Of a stretch of 64,000 bases of DNA, positions 17,671 through 26,346 are shown one piece after another; the stretch's first letter is position 1, and each line of letters opens with the position of its first letter. This stretch comes from Akkermansiaceae bacterium UBA7890. Its GTDB lineage: Bacteria > Verrucomicrobiota > Verrucomicrobiia > Verrucomicrobiales > Akkermansiaceae. The position numbers and the translations under genes are program-made. Location of the stretch: the NCBI GenBank assembly GCA_002501065.1, contig DLRK01000102.1, positions 1 through 64,000 on the forward strand. Reading direction: 5' to 3'. Under the pieces are notes generated by a model. It searched no databases and was not told the origin of the DNA. It saw only the letters and a list, made by a program, of their open reading frames with translations.

Positions 17671-18996
17671 TTATTTCTGCTTGTCACAAATCCGTTTCAG
17701 ATCTCCCTCGAAACCAGGATAGGATGTTGCGATGCACTTTGTGTTCTGGATCACGGTCTCTCCTTCTGCAAAGAGTCCGGCGATGGCAAAGGCCATCGCA
17801 ATCCGGTGATCACCGGAACAGTCCAGAGTCGCCCCTCGCAACCTGTTCCCGCCGATCACACTCATGCCGTCGTCATGCTCGGTCACGTCCGCGCCCATCG
17901 CCCGCAGGTTGTCCACCACCGCCCTGATCCGATCGGTTTCCTTGACACGCAATTCGGCCGCATTGCGAATAGTCATCGTCCCCCCTGCGAGAGCACCAGC
18001 TACCGCCAGAACGGGTATCTCGTCGATGAGGTTGGGTATCTCGTCCTCGCGAATTTCCGTGCCGCTGAGTGTGCCGCCCCCTACTTCCAGATTCCCGGAA
18101 GGTTCTTCCTTTTCTCCGGAAGTGCGTATCGTGTCCTTGATTCTGGCGCCCATGCGCAGCAGAACATTGAGCAACGCCGTGCGGGTGGGATTCAAACCCA
18201 CGTTCCTGATGAGAAGTTTTGAGTTTCGCTTGGCGGCGGCGGCCACGATCCAGAAGGCGGCACTGGAGATATCTCCGGGGACGTCGATGTCGATCGCCTC
18301 CGGAACCTGTCCGCCGTAGATCGTGATTTCGTTTCCGTTCCGCACCGTGCGAACCCGGAATCTGGCGAGCATACGCTCAGTGTGATCCCTGGTCTCGGCT
18401 GGTTGCTCCACCGTGGTCCTGCCTTTGGCAAACAGCCCCGCCAGGAGGATCGCGCTTTTCACCTGTGCACTCGCCATCGGCATGACGTAATGAATTGGTT
18501 CAAGGAGTCCTCCATGAAAGACCAGGGGCGCGCAACCCTCGTTCATGCCCATCCCCTCGATGCGAGCCCCCATGCGTTCCAGCGGGCGCATGATTCGTCC
18601 CATGGGACGGGAAGAGAGGGATTCATCCCCAGTGAGGGTACACCCGAACTCCTGGCCAGCCAACACCCCTGCCAGAAGGCGCATTCCAGTGCCGGAGTTC
18701 CCACAGTCGATGGGTCCACTCGGGGGGACAAGTTGCATCCCTCTGCCGTGGACGATCACTTCGATTGGGCCATGTTCGTTGGTCTCCAGATAATCACAAT
18801 TGACACCGAGACTCTCCATCGCCCGGAGGGTGTTCAGACAATCTTCGCTGGGGAGGTAATTACGGATGTGGCAAGCGCCATTGGAGAGGCCTGCGATAAT
18901 GGCGGAGCGATGCGAAATGCTCTTGTCGCCGGGCACAGTGAGTTCGGCCGAAAAATCTCCTATCGGGCTTACCCGCAATGAGTTGGAACCTGTCAT
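17671..18996 (-). CDS. aroA: 3-phosphoshikimate 1-carboxyvinyltransferase (EPSP synthase)
   Basis: 441 residues. It joins phosphoenolpyruvate to shikimate-3-phosphate in the sixth step of the shikimate pathway. Motifs: VPGDKSISHRSAIIAGLSNG at the N-terminus, the PEP region DCGNSGTGMRLLAG, LSSRPMGRIMRPLERMGA, and the C-terminal ELRVKETDRIRAVVDNLRAMGA followed by DHRIAMAFAIAG. I use the ATG at 18996, which overlaps the tyrA stop by one base (TGATG); a GTG three bases upstream is the alternative. Coupling to tyrA ties aromatic synthesis to tyrosine branching. Confidence 0.95.
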   Translation of the reverse strand: MTGSNSLRVSPIGDFSAELTVPGDKSISHRSAIIAGLSNGACHIRNYLPSEDCLNTLRAMESLGVNCDYLETNEHGPIEVIVHGRGMQLVPPSGPIDCGNSGTGMRLLAGVLAGQEFGCTLTGDESLSSRPMGRIMRPLERMGARIEGMGMNEGCAPLVFHGGLLEPIHYVMPMASAQVKSAILLAGLFAKGRTTVEQPAETRDHTERMLARFRVRTVRNGNEITIYGGQVPEAIDIDVPGDISSAAFWIVAAAAKRNSKLLIRNVGLNPTRTALLNVLLRMGARIKDTIRTSGEKEEPSGNLEVGGGTLSGTEIREDEIPNLIDEIPVLAVAGALAGGTMTIRNAAELRVKETDRIRAVVDNLRAMGADVTEHDDGMSVIGGNRLRGATLDCSGDHRIAMAFAIAGLFAEGETVIQNTKCIATSYPGFEGDLKRICDKQK

Positions 18997-19856
18997 CACT
19001 CTATCCGGTCGAGGGTTTGGCGTCGTGCCTGCCCTTTCTCTAGAACTCTCAGGATCGCCTCTTCATCCCCTGCCGTCAGAAAATCGGCCAGTCGGTTGAG
19101 GATGGACGCACCCTCCCGCAGGGGTTCCGCAATCTGGTGCCTGTTTTCCAAGAGAATCTCGACCCACATCGCGGGATCGCCTGCTGCAACCCGGCTGGTG
19201 TCACGTAATCCCTGACCGGCAAACCTGCCATCTTCCGAATTCTCAAGGGCAATCAGGGCGCAAATGGAGGAGAGGATGTGGGGCAGATGACTGATGCGTG
19301 CTACCAGACGATCATGCTCACTGGCGCTCATTACAGCCGAGCGGGCACCAAGGCCGATCCAGAACTCCATCAAACGCTGCACTTCATTCTCCGGTCGTTC
19401 ATTTTCATTGGTAAGGATGCAGGGGGCTCCGACAAAAAGATCTTCATCAGCAGCTCCGAAGCCGGTGCGCTCGGACCCGGCCATGGGGTGACTTCCGATA
19501 AAAGAGACGTTCTTATTCTTCATGTCCTTGCCGAGGGACTCATGGGGGTGGGTCTTGACACTGCCAACATCGGTAAGGCAGGCCCCTGTGGGCAAACCAG
19601 CCTCAAGCACTCGCCTGCCGAGGCTCTTCAGTGCCCCAACCGGCACAGCGAGGATGACCAACTCCGCATCGCGGACTGCAAGGGAGAGATCATCGGTGAC
19701 ACACTCGAAACCGGTGGCGCGGATTTCTGCCACGCGTTCCGGATTGCGTCCCCAGAGGATAACCGAACTTTCCGGGTGTCGCTTGCGGACAGCCAATGCC
19801 ACCGAACCACCCAATACACCGGGTCCCAGGACAGCAATGCGGCGAAACTCAGTCAC
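18996..19856 (-). CDS. tyrA: Prephenate dehydrogenase
   Basis: About 286 residues from a GTG at 19856; an in-frame TTG at 19895 would add 13. It oxidatively decarboxylates prephenate to 4-hydroxyphenylpyruvate on the way to tyrosine. The Rossmann motif VLGPGVLGGSVAL starts at residue 9. It is followed by the NAD(P) region ILWGRNPERV and the catalytic/substrate segment TDVGSVKTHPHE...FIGSHPMAGSERTGF, where the SHPMAG histidine is the family's key residue. No chorismate mutase or ACT domain is fused. First gene of tyrA-aroA-cmk-plsC. Start choice is uncertain. Confidence 0.92.
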   Translation of the reverse strand: MTEFRRIAVLGPGVLGGSVALAVRKRHPESSVILWGRNPERVAEIRATGFECVTDDLSLAVRDAELVILAVPVGALKSLGRRVLEAGLPTGACLTDVGSVKTHPHESLGKDMKNKNVSFIGSHPMAGSERTGFGAADEDLFVGAPCILTNENERPENEVQRLMEFWIGLGARSAVMSASEHDRLVARISHLPHILSSICALIALENSEDGRFAGQGLRDTSRVAAGDPAMWVEILLENRHQIAEPLREGASILNRLADFLTAGDEEAILRVLEKGQARRQTLDRIE

Positions 19857-19933
19857 ACGAACGGTGAGCAAACCAAGGCCGGACCCTTCTGACAAGGCCT
19901 AGTGAGTAGCGGTGTCTCAGGGTGGCTGCAGCC

Positions 19934-20329
19934 TCAGGGGACTCGGAACTTGTGATCTGGATCCGGATCGTTCGGATCGCGCACCAGAGTTCCCGGTGGA
20001 ATGGCCCGGACATCGACAGGGTCATTAGTAAAGGGATTGAAAACAAATCCCTCCTTGCCCGGGATGGGCACCGCCACCCGATAGCCCTTCCGTGCCGGAG
20101 GGTTGGACGCGGGATCCCGGGGTTCCGGCGAAGGATTGTCGCTGGATTCGCCTTCCCGAGCCTTGTCGCGTGCTTCCCGGATGCCTTCCTGCTCCTCAGA
20201 AGTGAGATTTCTGTCCTCAGCCGGATCCGGATATCCCGGGCCGTTTGGATTTGGCGGATAGGGGTAGTAACAGGAACTCAACAAGGCAGAGATGAGAGCC
20301 AGGGAGAGGAAAATAAGCTTGGTTTTCAT
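19934..20329 (-). CDS. Small proline-rich lipoprotein
   Basis: 131 residues, ATG at 20329. Lipobox-type signal peptide (MKTKLIFLSLALISALLSSC) with the lipidated Cys at residue 20, so it is a membrane-anchored lipoprotein. A Pro/Asn/Gly-rich stretch and a Glu/Arg-rich helix follow. A compact C-terminal piece (YRVAVPIPGKEGFVFNPF, then DVRAIPPGTLV) may be a small beta domain. I know related short lipoproteins in Verrucomicrobia but no function. Just downstream of the tyrA promoter region on the right side, transcribed towards tyrA. Confidence 0.75.
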   Translation of the reverse strand: MKTKLIFLSLALISALLSSCYYPYPPNPNGPGYPDPAEDRNLTSEEQEGIREARDKAREGESSDNPSPEPRDPASNPPARKGYRVAVPIPGKEGFVFNPFTNDPVDVRAIPPGTLVRDPNDPDPDHKFRVP

Positions 20330-20803
20330 GGCTGAACGGAGATAGATGGAACGGCGGGAAAAACCGCATTTCGTGATGCCCTCATCATGCTTCAGCTTTT
20401 CCCGGAGTCAAGTCGGGGGGCGGGACAATCTAACAGAGTCAAAATGGCCCGCGTAGAGCTACATTCACAGGATTTCCGGGCATGAAGTGCCGAAAAGCGG
20501 TGTTGAAAGCCTGAAGCAATCTGATCGATGCGCAGATTATTTGGCGATTTCGAGCATCCTTTCAACAGGGATTTAACGGAATCGTGTGACGGGTAATGCG
20601 TTCTCACAACTGCCGGATACCTTCCCGTTCTTCCAAATCAAGGGACATTGGGTCCTTGCGAAGCGCTATCTGCCGGGCTCTGCAATCCTTTCCCCCCTCA
20701 GGAATTTGTGACCGTCCCCTGTGAGTTGTCCTCTTAACGGCGGCATCCTAAAGCGGTTGCAGTCTACTCGTCAGCGTCTCATGCTGTGAATTCCGCGTTC
20801 CCT
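20330..20803. other. Intergenic region between a lipoprotein and the IF-1-like/selB pair
   Basis: 474 bases of divergent upstream sequence serving the lipoprotein (minus) and the infA-like/selB pair (plus). I searched both strands for a selenocysteine tRNA (long extra arm, TCA anticodon, TTCGA-type T loop) because selB follows, and found none. No strong sigma70 promoter or hairpin terminator stands out. An in-frame GTG at 20786 could extend the IF-1-like gene by six codons. Confidence 0.5.
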
Positions 20804-21031
20804 ATGTCCGAACCTCCCATCGTGACCACCGGTGTGATCCGCGAAGTCCTGCCGGACTCCGTCTTTCGTGTAGAACTGCCAAACGGAAAACTTGTGATTG
20901 GTCACCTGCCCGGTCGCCTTGCAGGATTGGCGGAGGAACTTGTTTTGAGTGGTCGTGTTCATCTCGAAATGACCCCCTTTGATTTCGAGAAAGCCCGGAT
21001 CGTGGGACCTGTGAAACATTCCGATGAGTAG
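20804..21031 (+). CDS. Divergent translation initiation factor IF-1-like protein
   Basis: 75 residues, ATG at 20804 (GTG at 20786 possible). It has the OB-fold pattern of IF-1: VTTGVIREVLPDSVFRVELPNGKLVIGHLPGRL and a C-terminal VHLEMTPFDFEKARIV, matching the IF-1 VxVExSPYDLTKGRI strand. It departs from IF-1 in the middle: the basic, GD-containing segment (IRILPGDKV in typical IF-1) reads EELVLSGRV, losing the conserved acidic and basic residues that meet the ribosome. Either a diverged IF-1 or a paralogue. Its stop lies eight bases inside the start of selB, so the two are translationally coupled. Confidence 0.72.
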   Translation: MSEPPIVTTGVIREVLPDSVFRVELPNGKLVIGHLPGRLAGLAEELVLSGRVHLEMTPFDFEKARIVGPVKHSDE

Positions 21032-22964
21032 CGAACGTCACTATATCCTTGGGACAGCTGGTCATATCGATCATGGAAAGTCGTCCCTTGTGCGGGCCCT
21101 GACCGGGACTGATCCAGACCGACTTCCCGAGGAGCAGCGCCGAGGAGTGACCATCGAACTGGGCTTTGCTCACCTTACCCTGGAGGATGAGTCCCGGAAA
21201 GACACCGTGTTTGAACTGGGGATCGTGGACGTTCCCGGTCACGCCGACTTTGTAAATAACATGGTGGCGGGGGTGGGAGGCATGGATGTTGCCCTTTTTG
21301 TAGTGGCAGCGGATGACGGTTGGATGCCGCAGTCGGAGGAACACCTGCACATCCTGACATTTCTTGGGGTTCGGCGTTGTGTGGTGGCCCTCACAAAATC
21401 CGATCTTGCTGAGGATCTTGACTTCTCCATTGAATTTGTGAGGGACAGCCTGCGGAACACCATTCTTGAGAGCGCTCCCATCGTTCCGGTTTCCTCCATT
21501 ACTGGCCAGGGCATCGAGCAGTTGCGAACGGCACTGTGTTCCCAGTTGATCTCTGCTCCCCCGGTAGCTGATTTTGGCAAACCTCTCCTGCCGGTGGATC
21601 GCGCATTCTCGGTGAAAGGGATCGGCACCGTGGTCACTGGAACTCTTTCTGGTGGTTCTCTTGGAGTGGGTGACAGCCTCATCCTGCAACCGGTTGGTTT
21701 GCCTGCGCACGTCCGGGCGATTCAGAATCACAGCCACTCCGTGGAGAGTGCGCATCCGGGCATGCGCACCGCGCTGAATCTCCCCGAGTTACAGGTCTCC
21801 ACGAGGGATCGTTCCGGCGCAGGTCGGGGCACCCTCGTGACTGGGGTTCAGGCGGGAAAATCTACGGATACAATCAACATCAATATGCAGCGGTTGAACC
21901 GGGAAATTCCGGGTCAATTGGCCACCAGGCGGGCCCTTCCATCGGGACGCCGTGTGCGCGTGCACCACGGATCGGGATCCACGGGGGCGCGCATCTTCTT
22001 TGTCGAAGGCACGAGCATCTCCCCCGGACAGACGGCCCTGGCGCAACTGCGGCTTGATGAGCCGCGTTTCATGATGGTGGGAGATCACGTCGTCCTCCGG
22101 GACTGGTCCGGAGAGGCCACCGTGGGGGGAGGGCTGGTTCTCGACGCCGATGCCAGTCGGCGGCGGCTGCGCAACGAGGAACAGGTGCAGTTTCTGCGGC
22201 AGCGAGCGGAGGCTCCGGGCAATCTGTCTGTTCTCCTGACTTCGGCCCTGGAGCGCGACTCCCTGGTTGATCTTGCCGGACTGAAACTGCGCCTGAGGTT
22301 TCCTGACGGAGAAATCGATGAGGTCGTAAAGGAGCTTCTCACCGAAGGGGTCGCCTGTGAACTCGGCAGTCATCTGGCCGCGGCGTCATGGTGGAAGGAG
22401 TTGCTCACCCGGGCTTCCGGCCTCGTGGGGGCCTTCCACAGGAAGAACGCCGATCTGCCTGGTCTCCATCTGGAAGATCTCCGGAAAAGTGTTCAGGATG
22501 GATTGCCCGATCCAGGCCTCTTTGATCTCATGGTGCAGCACCTTGGAGAGCGGGGCGTTGTTCAGCGGGGAACCATTCTGGCGCAAGAGGCCTTTAGTCC
22601 GGCCCTTTCCGATGACATCAGGACCGCCGCCGAGAGAATCGAGCAAGCTCTGCGTCGGGAACCACTGAGCCCCCCGGGTCGGGCTGAACTGGCCGCCGGG
22701 ACATCCTCCCAACGTGCCCTCTCCTTCCTCATTCGGAGCGGAGCAGTCACTGAGTTGACCGAAAAGGTCATCATTCTGACCGAGATCTATGATCAGGCCT
22801 GTGAACAAATCCTCGACTTCCTCCAGTCGCAGGGTCAGGCCACCGCCAGTGATCTGCGTCAGCATCTTGATACCAGTCGACGGATCATCATGCCTCTTCT
22901 CGAACGCATGGATACGGAGGGAAAAACCCGGCGTAACGGTGACTACCGAACCGCGATCTCCTGA
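21024..22964 (+). CDS. selB: Selenocysteine-specific elongation factor SelB
   Basis: 646 residues, ATG at 21024. SelB is the EF-Tu-like GTPase that brings Sec-tRNA to UGA codons marked by a SECIS hairpin. G1 loop GHIDHGKS (13-20), the SelB-specific DRLPEEQRRGVTIELGFA, G3 DVPGHADF and G4 TKSD are all present. Domains II-III follow, then C-terminal winged helices; the last reads ASDLRQHLDTSRRIIMPLLE and ends with GKTRRNGDYR, the SECIS-binding SelB signature. Full length, so probably functional. No selA, selC, selD or UGA-containing gene is recognised in this window. Overlaps the IF-1-like gene by eight bases. Confidence 0.9.
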   Translation: MSSERHYILGTAGHIDHGKSSLVRALTGTDPDRLPEEQRRGVTIELGFAHLTLEDESRKDTVFELGIVDVPGHADFVNNMVAGVGGMDVALFVVAADDGWMPQSEEHLHILTFLGVRRCVVALTKSDLAEDLDFSIEFVRDSLRNTILESAPIVPVSSITGQGIEQLRTALCSQLISAPPVADFGKPLLPVDRAFSVKGIGTVVTGTLSGGSLGVGDSLILQPVGLPAHVRAIQNHSHSVESAHPGMRTALNLPELQVSTRDRSGAGRGTLVTGVQAGKSTDTININMQRLNREIPGQLATRRALPSGRRVRVHHGSGSTGARIFFVEGTSISPGQTALAQLRLDEPRFMMVGDHVVLRDWSGEATVGGGLVLDADASRRRLRNEEQVQFLRQRAEAPGNLSVLLTSALERDSLVDLAGLKLRLRFPDGEIDEVVKELLTEGVACELGSHLAAASWWKELLTRASGLVGAFHRKNADLPGLHLEDLRKSVQDGLPDPGLFDLMVQHLGERGVVQRGTILAQEAFSPALSDDIRTAAERIEQALRREPLSPPGRAELAAGTSSQRALSFLIRSGAVTELTEKVIILTEIYDQACEQILDFLQSQGQATASDLRQHLDTSRRIIMPLLERMDTEGKTRRNGDYRTAIS

Positions 22965-22973
22965 AAATGCGCG

Positions 22974-24005
22974 CTAGGGGCTGATCTCCTTCACCCGGTA
23001 GAACACGGATTGACCATCAAGGATTGGATCGTTGTCGGTGAAATCAGTGGTGATTTCATGGCCGATAATATCACGCAGGCGGTTCCAGTGAATGAGGTCG
23101 CTCGAGCGCTCCGCAGCATATCCTCTTCCGGGGAGCGATGAGAAGGTGATCGTAAAGGAGTTGAACCCTTCCGAAGTGATGTTGGCCGTAAGGTTGACGA
23201 TCTCAAGGGGAGGCGGAGCGCTGCCATTCACCGTGATGGTGAGGGTGCTGGAGGCAGTGGCCCCTTTGTTGTCGGTGACCGTCCAGTTGGCGATCACCGC
23301 CAGGATTTCTCCCTCCCCCAGCGACAGATAGACGGGGTCCGAGGGGGCGAAGGTGTAACTGCCGTCAGGGTTGATGGCCAAACCGGTAACCGGTTCGTCC
23401 AGACTGTAGGTCAGGGAGGCATCGGGGTCGGGGTCGGTGGCGACCAGTTGCCCTGAAATGCCCGGCGTCATGCTGACGAGGTCATAAGTGTCCTCGGATC
23501 TGCCCAGGACCCGCGGGTTGAGTCCGGTGAACTCATTGTCACCGGTGAAGACGTTGAAGTCGAAGAATCCGGGCTGGGTCACGATCTCGTGGGAGAAATC
23601 AAGTTGCTGGACAGCATTGAAAACAAACCCGGGGTCCTGGTAGGTGAAGGTCTGTCCCCCGTGCCTGAGGACCAGGGTGCTCCCAGGCACTGTGGCGGAG
23701 GGTCCTGAGAAGAGAGGCGGGTTGGCAACGGTGTCGGCCGGGAAGGAGATGTTGCCGGTGATGATGCCGCCTGCAGTTCCCGTTTCTTCCCATCTCAGGT
23801 TGAAGGAAAGCGCCTCACCGGCTCCATTCGGAGTGGCGGTGGCCGTGGCGGTGCTGGTGGCCGCTACCACTTCAGGGGCGTTGTTTCCTGGTGATGCCCC
23901 GGCAGAAGCAAGAATCGCAGCCAGTAGCAGGCCCCGGATGCGGAGCGCACCAGATCTCCTCCGGGAGTATATTTCTGCGCCAAACCGGGGCGAATTCCCT
24001 GTCAT
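22974..24005 (-). CDS. Exported protein with cadherin/VCBS-like domain and Verrucomicrobia-type C-terminal domain
   Basis: 343 residues, ATG at 24005, convergent with selB (nine bases apart). A signal peptide covers about 20-40 (RGLLLAAILASAGA). Residues about 65-170 form an unassigned beta-rich region. About 175-260 resembles a VCBS/cadherin-like Ig module (DPDPDASLTYSLDEPV...NPDGSYTFAPSD...ANWTVTDNKGATASSTLTITV). The last 70 residues match a short C-terminal domain common in exported Verrucomicrobia proteins (FTITFSSLPGRGYAAERSSD...TTDFTD...VFYRV). Probably surface or periplasmic; no catalytic residues seen. Confidence 0.75.
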   Translation of the reverse strand: MTGNSPRFGAEIYSRRRSGALRIRGLLLAAILASAGASPGNNAPEVVAATSTATATATPNGAGEALSFNLRWEETGTAGGIITGNISFPADTVANPPLFSGPSATVPGSTLVLRHGGQTFTYQDPGFVFNAVQQLDFSHEIVTQPGFFDFNVFTGDNEFTGLNPRVLGRSEDTYDLVSMTPGISGQLVATDPDPDASLTYSLDEPVTGLAINPDGSYTFAPSDPVYLSLGEGEILAVIANWTVTDNKGATASSTLTITVNGSAPPPLEIVNLTANITSEGFNSFTITFSSLPGRGYAAERSSDLIHWNRLRDIIGHEITTDFTDNDPILDGQSVFYRVKEISP

Positions 24006-24207
24006 TATGGCATGTTAGATGCGGAGTGCTGAATCGTCAACAAGTCATCAATATCCCGATTTACGGAATACATTCCTCGAATCATAGATCACAGGAAATC
24101 GGATCAAGCGAGGGGCAGTTTATTCGGTCATCTCTACCAGGATTCGCAGGAAGCGCCTTGGCGGCCTTCCCAAGTCCATCCCGGTGCCCTTTTGTCTGGG
24201 ACAGGCC

Positions 24208-24759
24208 TTACTCCACGATGCTGAGACTGCGCTTGATGCTCGTTATCCTTCCCGTCGCATCAGTTTTCATCACCACTCCGGAGAACTTCTTGAAAAACTT
24301 CCCGGTGACGAATGACCAGGTGCTGCCTTTGCGCGAGATCCGCATTTCGAAATCCCGATCGACGAACTGTTCTCCGTAGATAGCCTGCAAGGCTGCCAGC
24401 ATGGTTTCCCCGTCGGCGCCCTTCTTGAGTCGGAAGGAAGGAAGAAGGAGTGCCGGGAGCTCTTTGATTTCCGAGGAGCTACCTGGAAATTGCACATGCT
24501 TCACGCCGCCAGGTGTCATGGCGCAGGTGGTTTCCCGGGTCGTTGAGGTGTCCCCTTCACGGGTCCTGATCCTGGCTTCATAAAAGGTGCAGGCAAAACA
24601 CTTTGCCACCGAGGGGTTGTCGATGGGCTTAACCGTGATGGTCGTGTTCCGCAGGATATCCTGAAGAATTTCCTTCTCGATCCTGCGAGTGTCTTCATCC
24701 GCGGAGGCGGAGGCGACGATCAGCGGCAGGAAGGCAAGCAGGGTGGGAATAATCTTCAT
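24208..24759 (-). CDS. Exported protein of unknown function
   Basis: 183 residues, ATG at 24759. A clear signal peptide (MKIIPTLLAFLPLIVASASA) is followed by a mature protein with three cysteines (CFAC and a later CAM), a basic middle region and a C-terminal beta-rich part (EMRISRKGSTWSFVTGKFFKK). C-x-x-C in KCFACTFYE could form a disulfide or bind metal. I recognise no family. It stands alone between two convergent or divergent exported genes. Confidence 0.7.
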   Translation of the reverse strand: MKIIPTLLAFLPLIVASASADEDTRRIEKEILQDILRNTTITVKPIDNPSVAKCFACTFYEARIRTREGDTSTTRETTCAMTPGGVKHVQFPGSSSEIKELPALLLPSFRLKKGADGETMLAALQAIYGEQFVDRDFEMRISRKGSTWSFVTGKFFKKFSGVVMKTDATGRITSIKRSLSIVE

Positions 24760-24847
24760 GGAGCAGGAACAGTGGCTGGGGAGCTTTTTTTCACCAAGTT
24801 GAAAATCGCGGGGCGCCAGTGCGGTTGTATCAGCAACAGGCAGTCAA

Positions 24848-24922
24848 TCGAGGGAGTGAGATCCAAGGTTCTGCAAAATAATATATACTAGACTGAAAAC
24901 TTCTGCGATCTCACTCCCTTGA
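24848..24922. repeat. Long inverted repeat upstream of an exported protein gene
   Basis: Left arm 24848-24863 (TCGAGGGAGTGAGATC) and right arm 24907-24922 (GATCTCACTCCCTTGA) pair over 16 positions with one G-T wobble, enclosing a 43-base AT-rich loop. The loop and right flank carry the direct repeat TTCTGC (24869-24874, 24901-24906). There is no T-run next to either arm, so it does not look like a simple terminator. It lies 75 bases before the ATG at 24997. Confidence 0.7.
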
Positions 24923-24996
24923 GGAAGCTGCCTCGTTTCTTGGACAGGTTGAACTTGCCGCACGGCACGGGGTAGCTCTAAAAGGCTTCCACGCAC

Positions 24997-26244
24997 ATGT
25001 CTGGGTTAAAATCTGTCCCCTGCCCCCTCCCCGGGGCCTTTCGTCCCTGGCGGATCCTCTGCCTGCCTGCGATTCTCCTCATTGTCTCCGCGTTTGCTCC
25101 GCTTCAGGCCGGGGAGAAGATCACCGGAAAGGTCGATTACCACTTCGACAGAAAAATCTCCCGTCCGGTGCTGGAGAACTACCTCGCCCGGAGCGCCACC
25201 GTGGCCTCCCTCCTGCACCTGGCCTCCGAGGATGACCTCCGCATGATGAAGAACACGGGAGTCAAGTTTGCAGGCCGGGTGATCTGGATGTGGGGCAATG
25301 AGTCCCGTATCGACGACCTGGTGGCGAAAGGCGCTCCTTTTGTTAAACGCCTCCACGAGATGGACCCGGACCTGATTCTTCAGGGAGCCATTTTCGAGGT
25401 AGTCACCACCGACGTGAACAAGATTCCCATCCCGGCCGCGGTCTTCGAAGAGTTCGGGTTGCCCCGGGAGTCGCGAAACTTCAGTTACAAGGCCATGCTC
25501 TACGGGTTCCGGCACCGACACAATCACTGGTACAAGGATGCCTCGGTGCCCGACATGAGCCGTCTGGAAACCAGGATGTGGTTTTTTTATGTGGCCAGGC
25601 GATGGATCGATATGGGACTCGAAGCCCTCCACCTGGGACAGGTTGAAATCATGGACGATCGGGACCGGGACCATCGACACTGGCGGGATCTCATGTCCCG
25701 GATCCGTGCCTACGCGAAAAAGAATGCCCGTCGTCACCTCATTCTCATTGACGCCCATGTGCCCGGCGGAGGAATCGTGCACGAGGGGAACCTCATGTTT
25801 GACCTCCACTCCTTTCCTTCCCGCCCCAGGTCCCTGCAGGGGCAACCCCACAAGGCCATTCTGGAGAAGGGATTCAGTGATGCCATCTACGGCCGGAGCC
25901 GGGGGGGGCTGACACCCAGCGGTTGGCGCTGTGAATCGCTGCCCTACATCGTTGAGATCGACAATTTCGGGTCTTCCGATCATCCCGGCGAATTCCGCGC
26001 CAGTGACAAGTTCCATGTCTGGGGATGGGACGAGATCAACTGGTTCATAAAGCAACCCGAGGACTACCGGAACGAATGGCTCCGTTACGCCTATCGGTGG
26101 GTGCGGGAGACCGATCCAAATGGCTTCTTCCAGCTCCCCCTGCGCCGCTTCGAGCACTACAGTGCCAGCATGTCACCTCCCCGGGGGATGCGACAGGAGG
26201 AAACGATCAAGGCCATCTGGGCCGGTCTTGACCGGCGCCGCTGA
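24997..26244 (+). CDS. Exported protein of unknown function, possibly glycosidase-like barrel
   Basis: 415 residues, ATG at 24997. A long N-terminus with a hydrophobic segment (ILCLPAILLIVSAFAPLQAG, about 20-39) acts as a signal peptide. The mature part reads like an alternating alpha/beta barrel: strand-helix units such as GVKFAGRVIWMWG, DPDLILQGAIFEVV, GLEALHLGQVEIMDD, RRHLILIDAHVPGG, SLPYIVEIDNFG and KFHVWGWDEINWF. Acidic residues (E, D) sit at strand ends, as in glycoside hydrolases. I recognise no named family and cannot assign a catalytic pair. Tryptophan and histidine content is high. Function is a hypothesis only. Confidence 0.72.
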   Translation: MSGLKSVPCPLPGAFRPWRILCLPAILLIVSAFAPLQAGEKITGKVDYHFDRKISRPVLENYLARSATVASLLHLASEDDLRMMKNTGVKFAGRVIWMWGNESRIDDLVAKGAPFVKRLHEMDPDLILQGAIFEVVTTDVNKIPIPAAVFEEFGLPRESRNFSYKAMLYGFRHRHNHWYKDASVPDMSRLETRMWFFYVARRWIDMGLEALHLGQVEIMDDRDRDHRHWRDLMSRIRAYAKKNARRHLILIDAHVPGGGIVHEGNLMFDLHSFPSRPRSLQGQPHKAILEKGFSDAIYGRSRGGLTPSGWRCESLPYIVEIDNFGSSDHPGEFRASDKFHVWGWDEINWFIKQPEDYRNEWLRYAYRWVRETDPNGFFQLPLRRFEHYSASMSPPRGMRQEETIKAIWAGLDRRR

Positions 26245-26346
26245 GGGGCCGGAAGACTCCTGCCTGATTCCAATGCCGCCTCTAGATTGTAATCGCCCCT
26301 TCCCGGGATCCGCCTTATTCAAGGCCTATTAAGAACAACGAGGCCG

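Noticed and set aside
20330..20803. Selenocysteine tRNA gene (selC) upstream of selB
   Set aside because: No tRNA-like cloverleaf with a long extra arm, TCA anticodon or TTCGA-type T loop was found on either strand. Two CTTCA-like stretches lack the right flanks.
25006..26157. Minus-strand open frame of about 383 codons
   Set aside because: Antisense to the exported barrel-like gene, which has a signal peptide and a plausible start; the shadow has neither.
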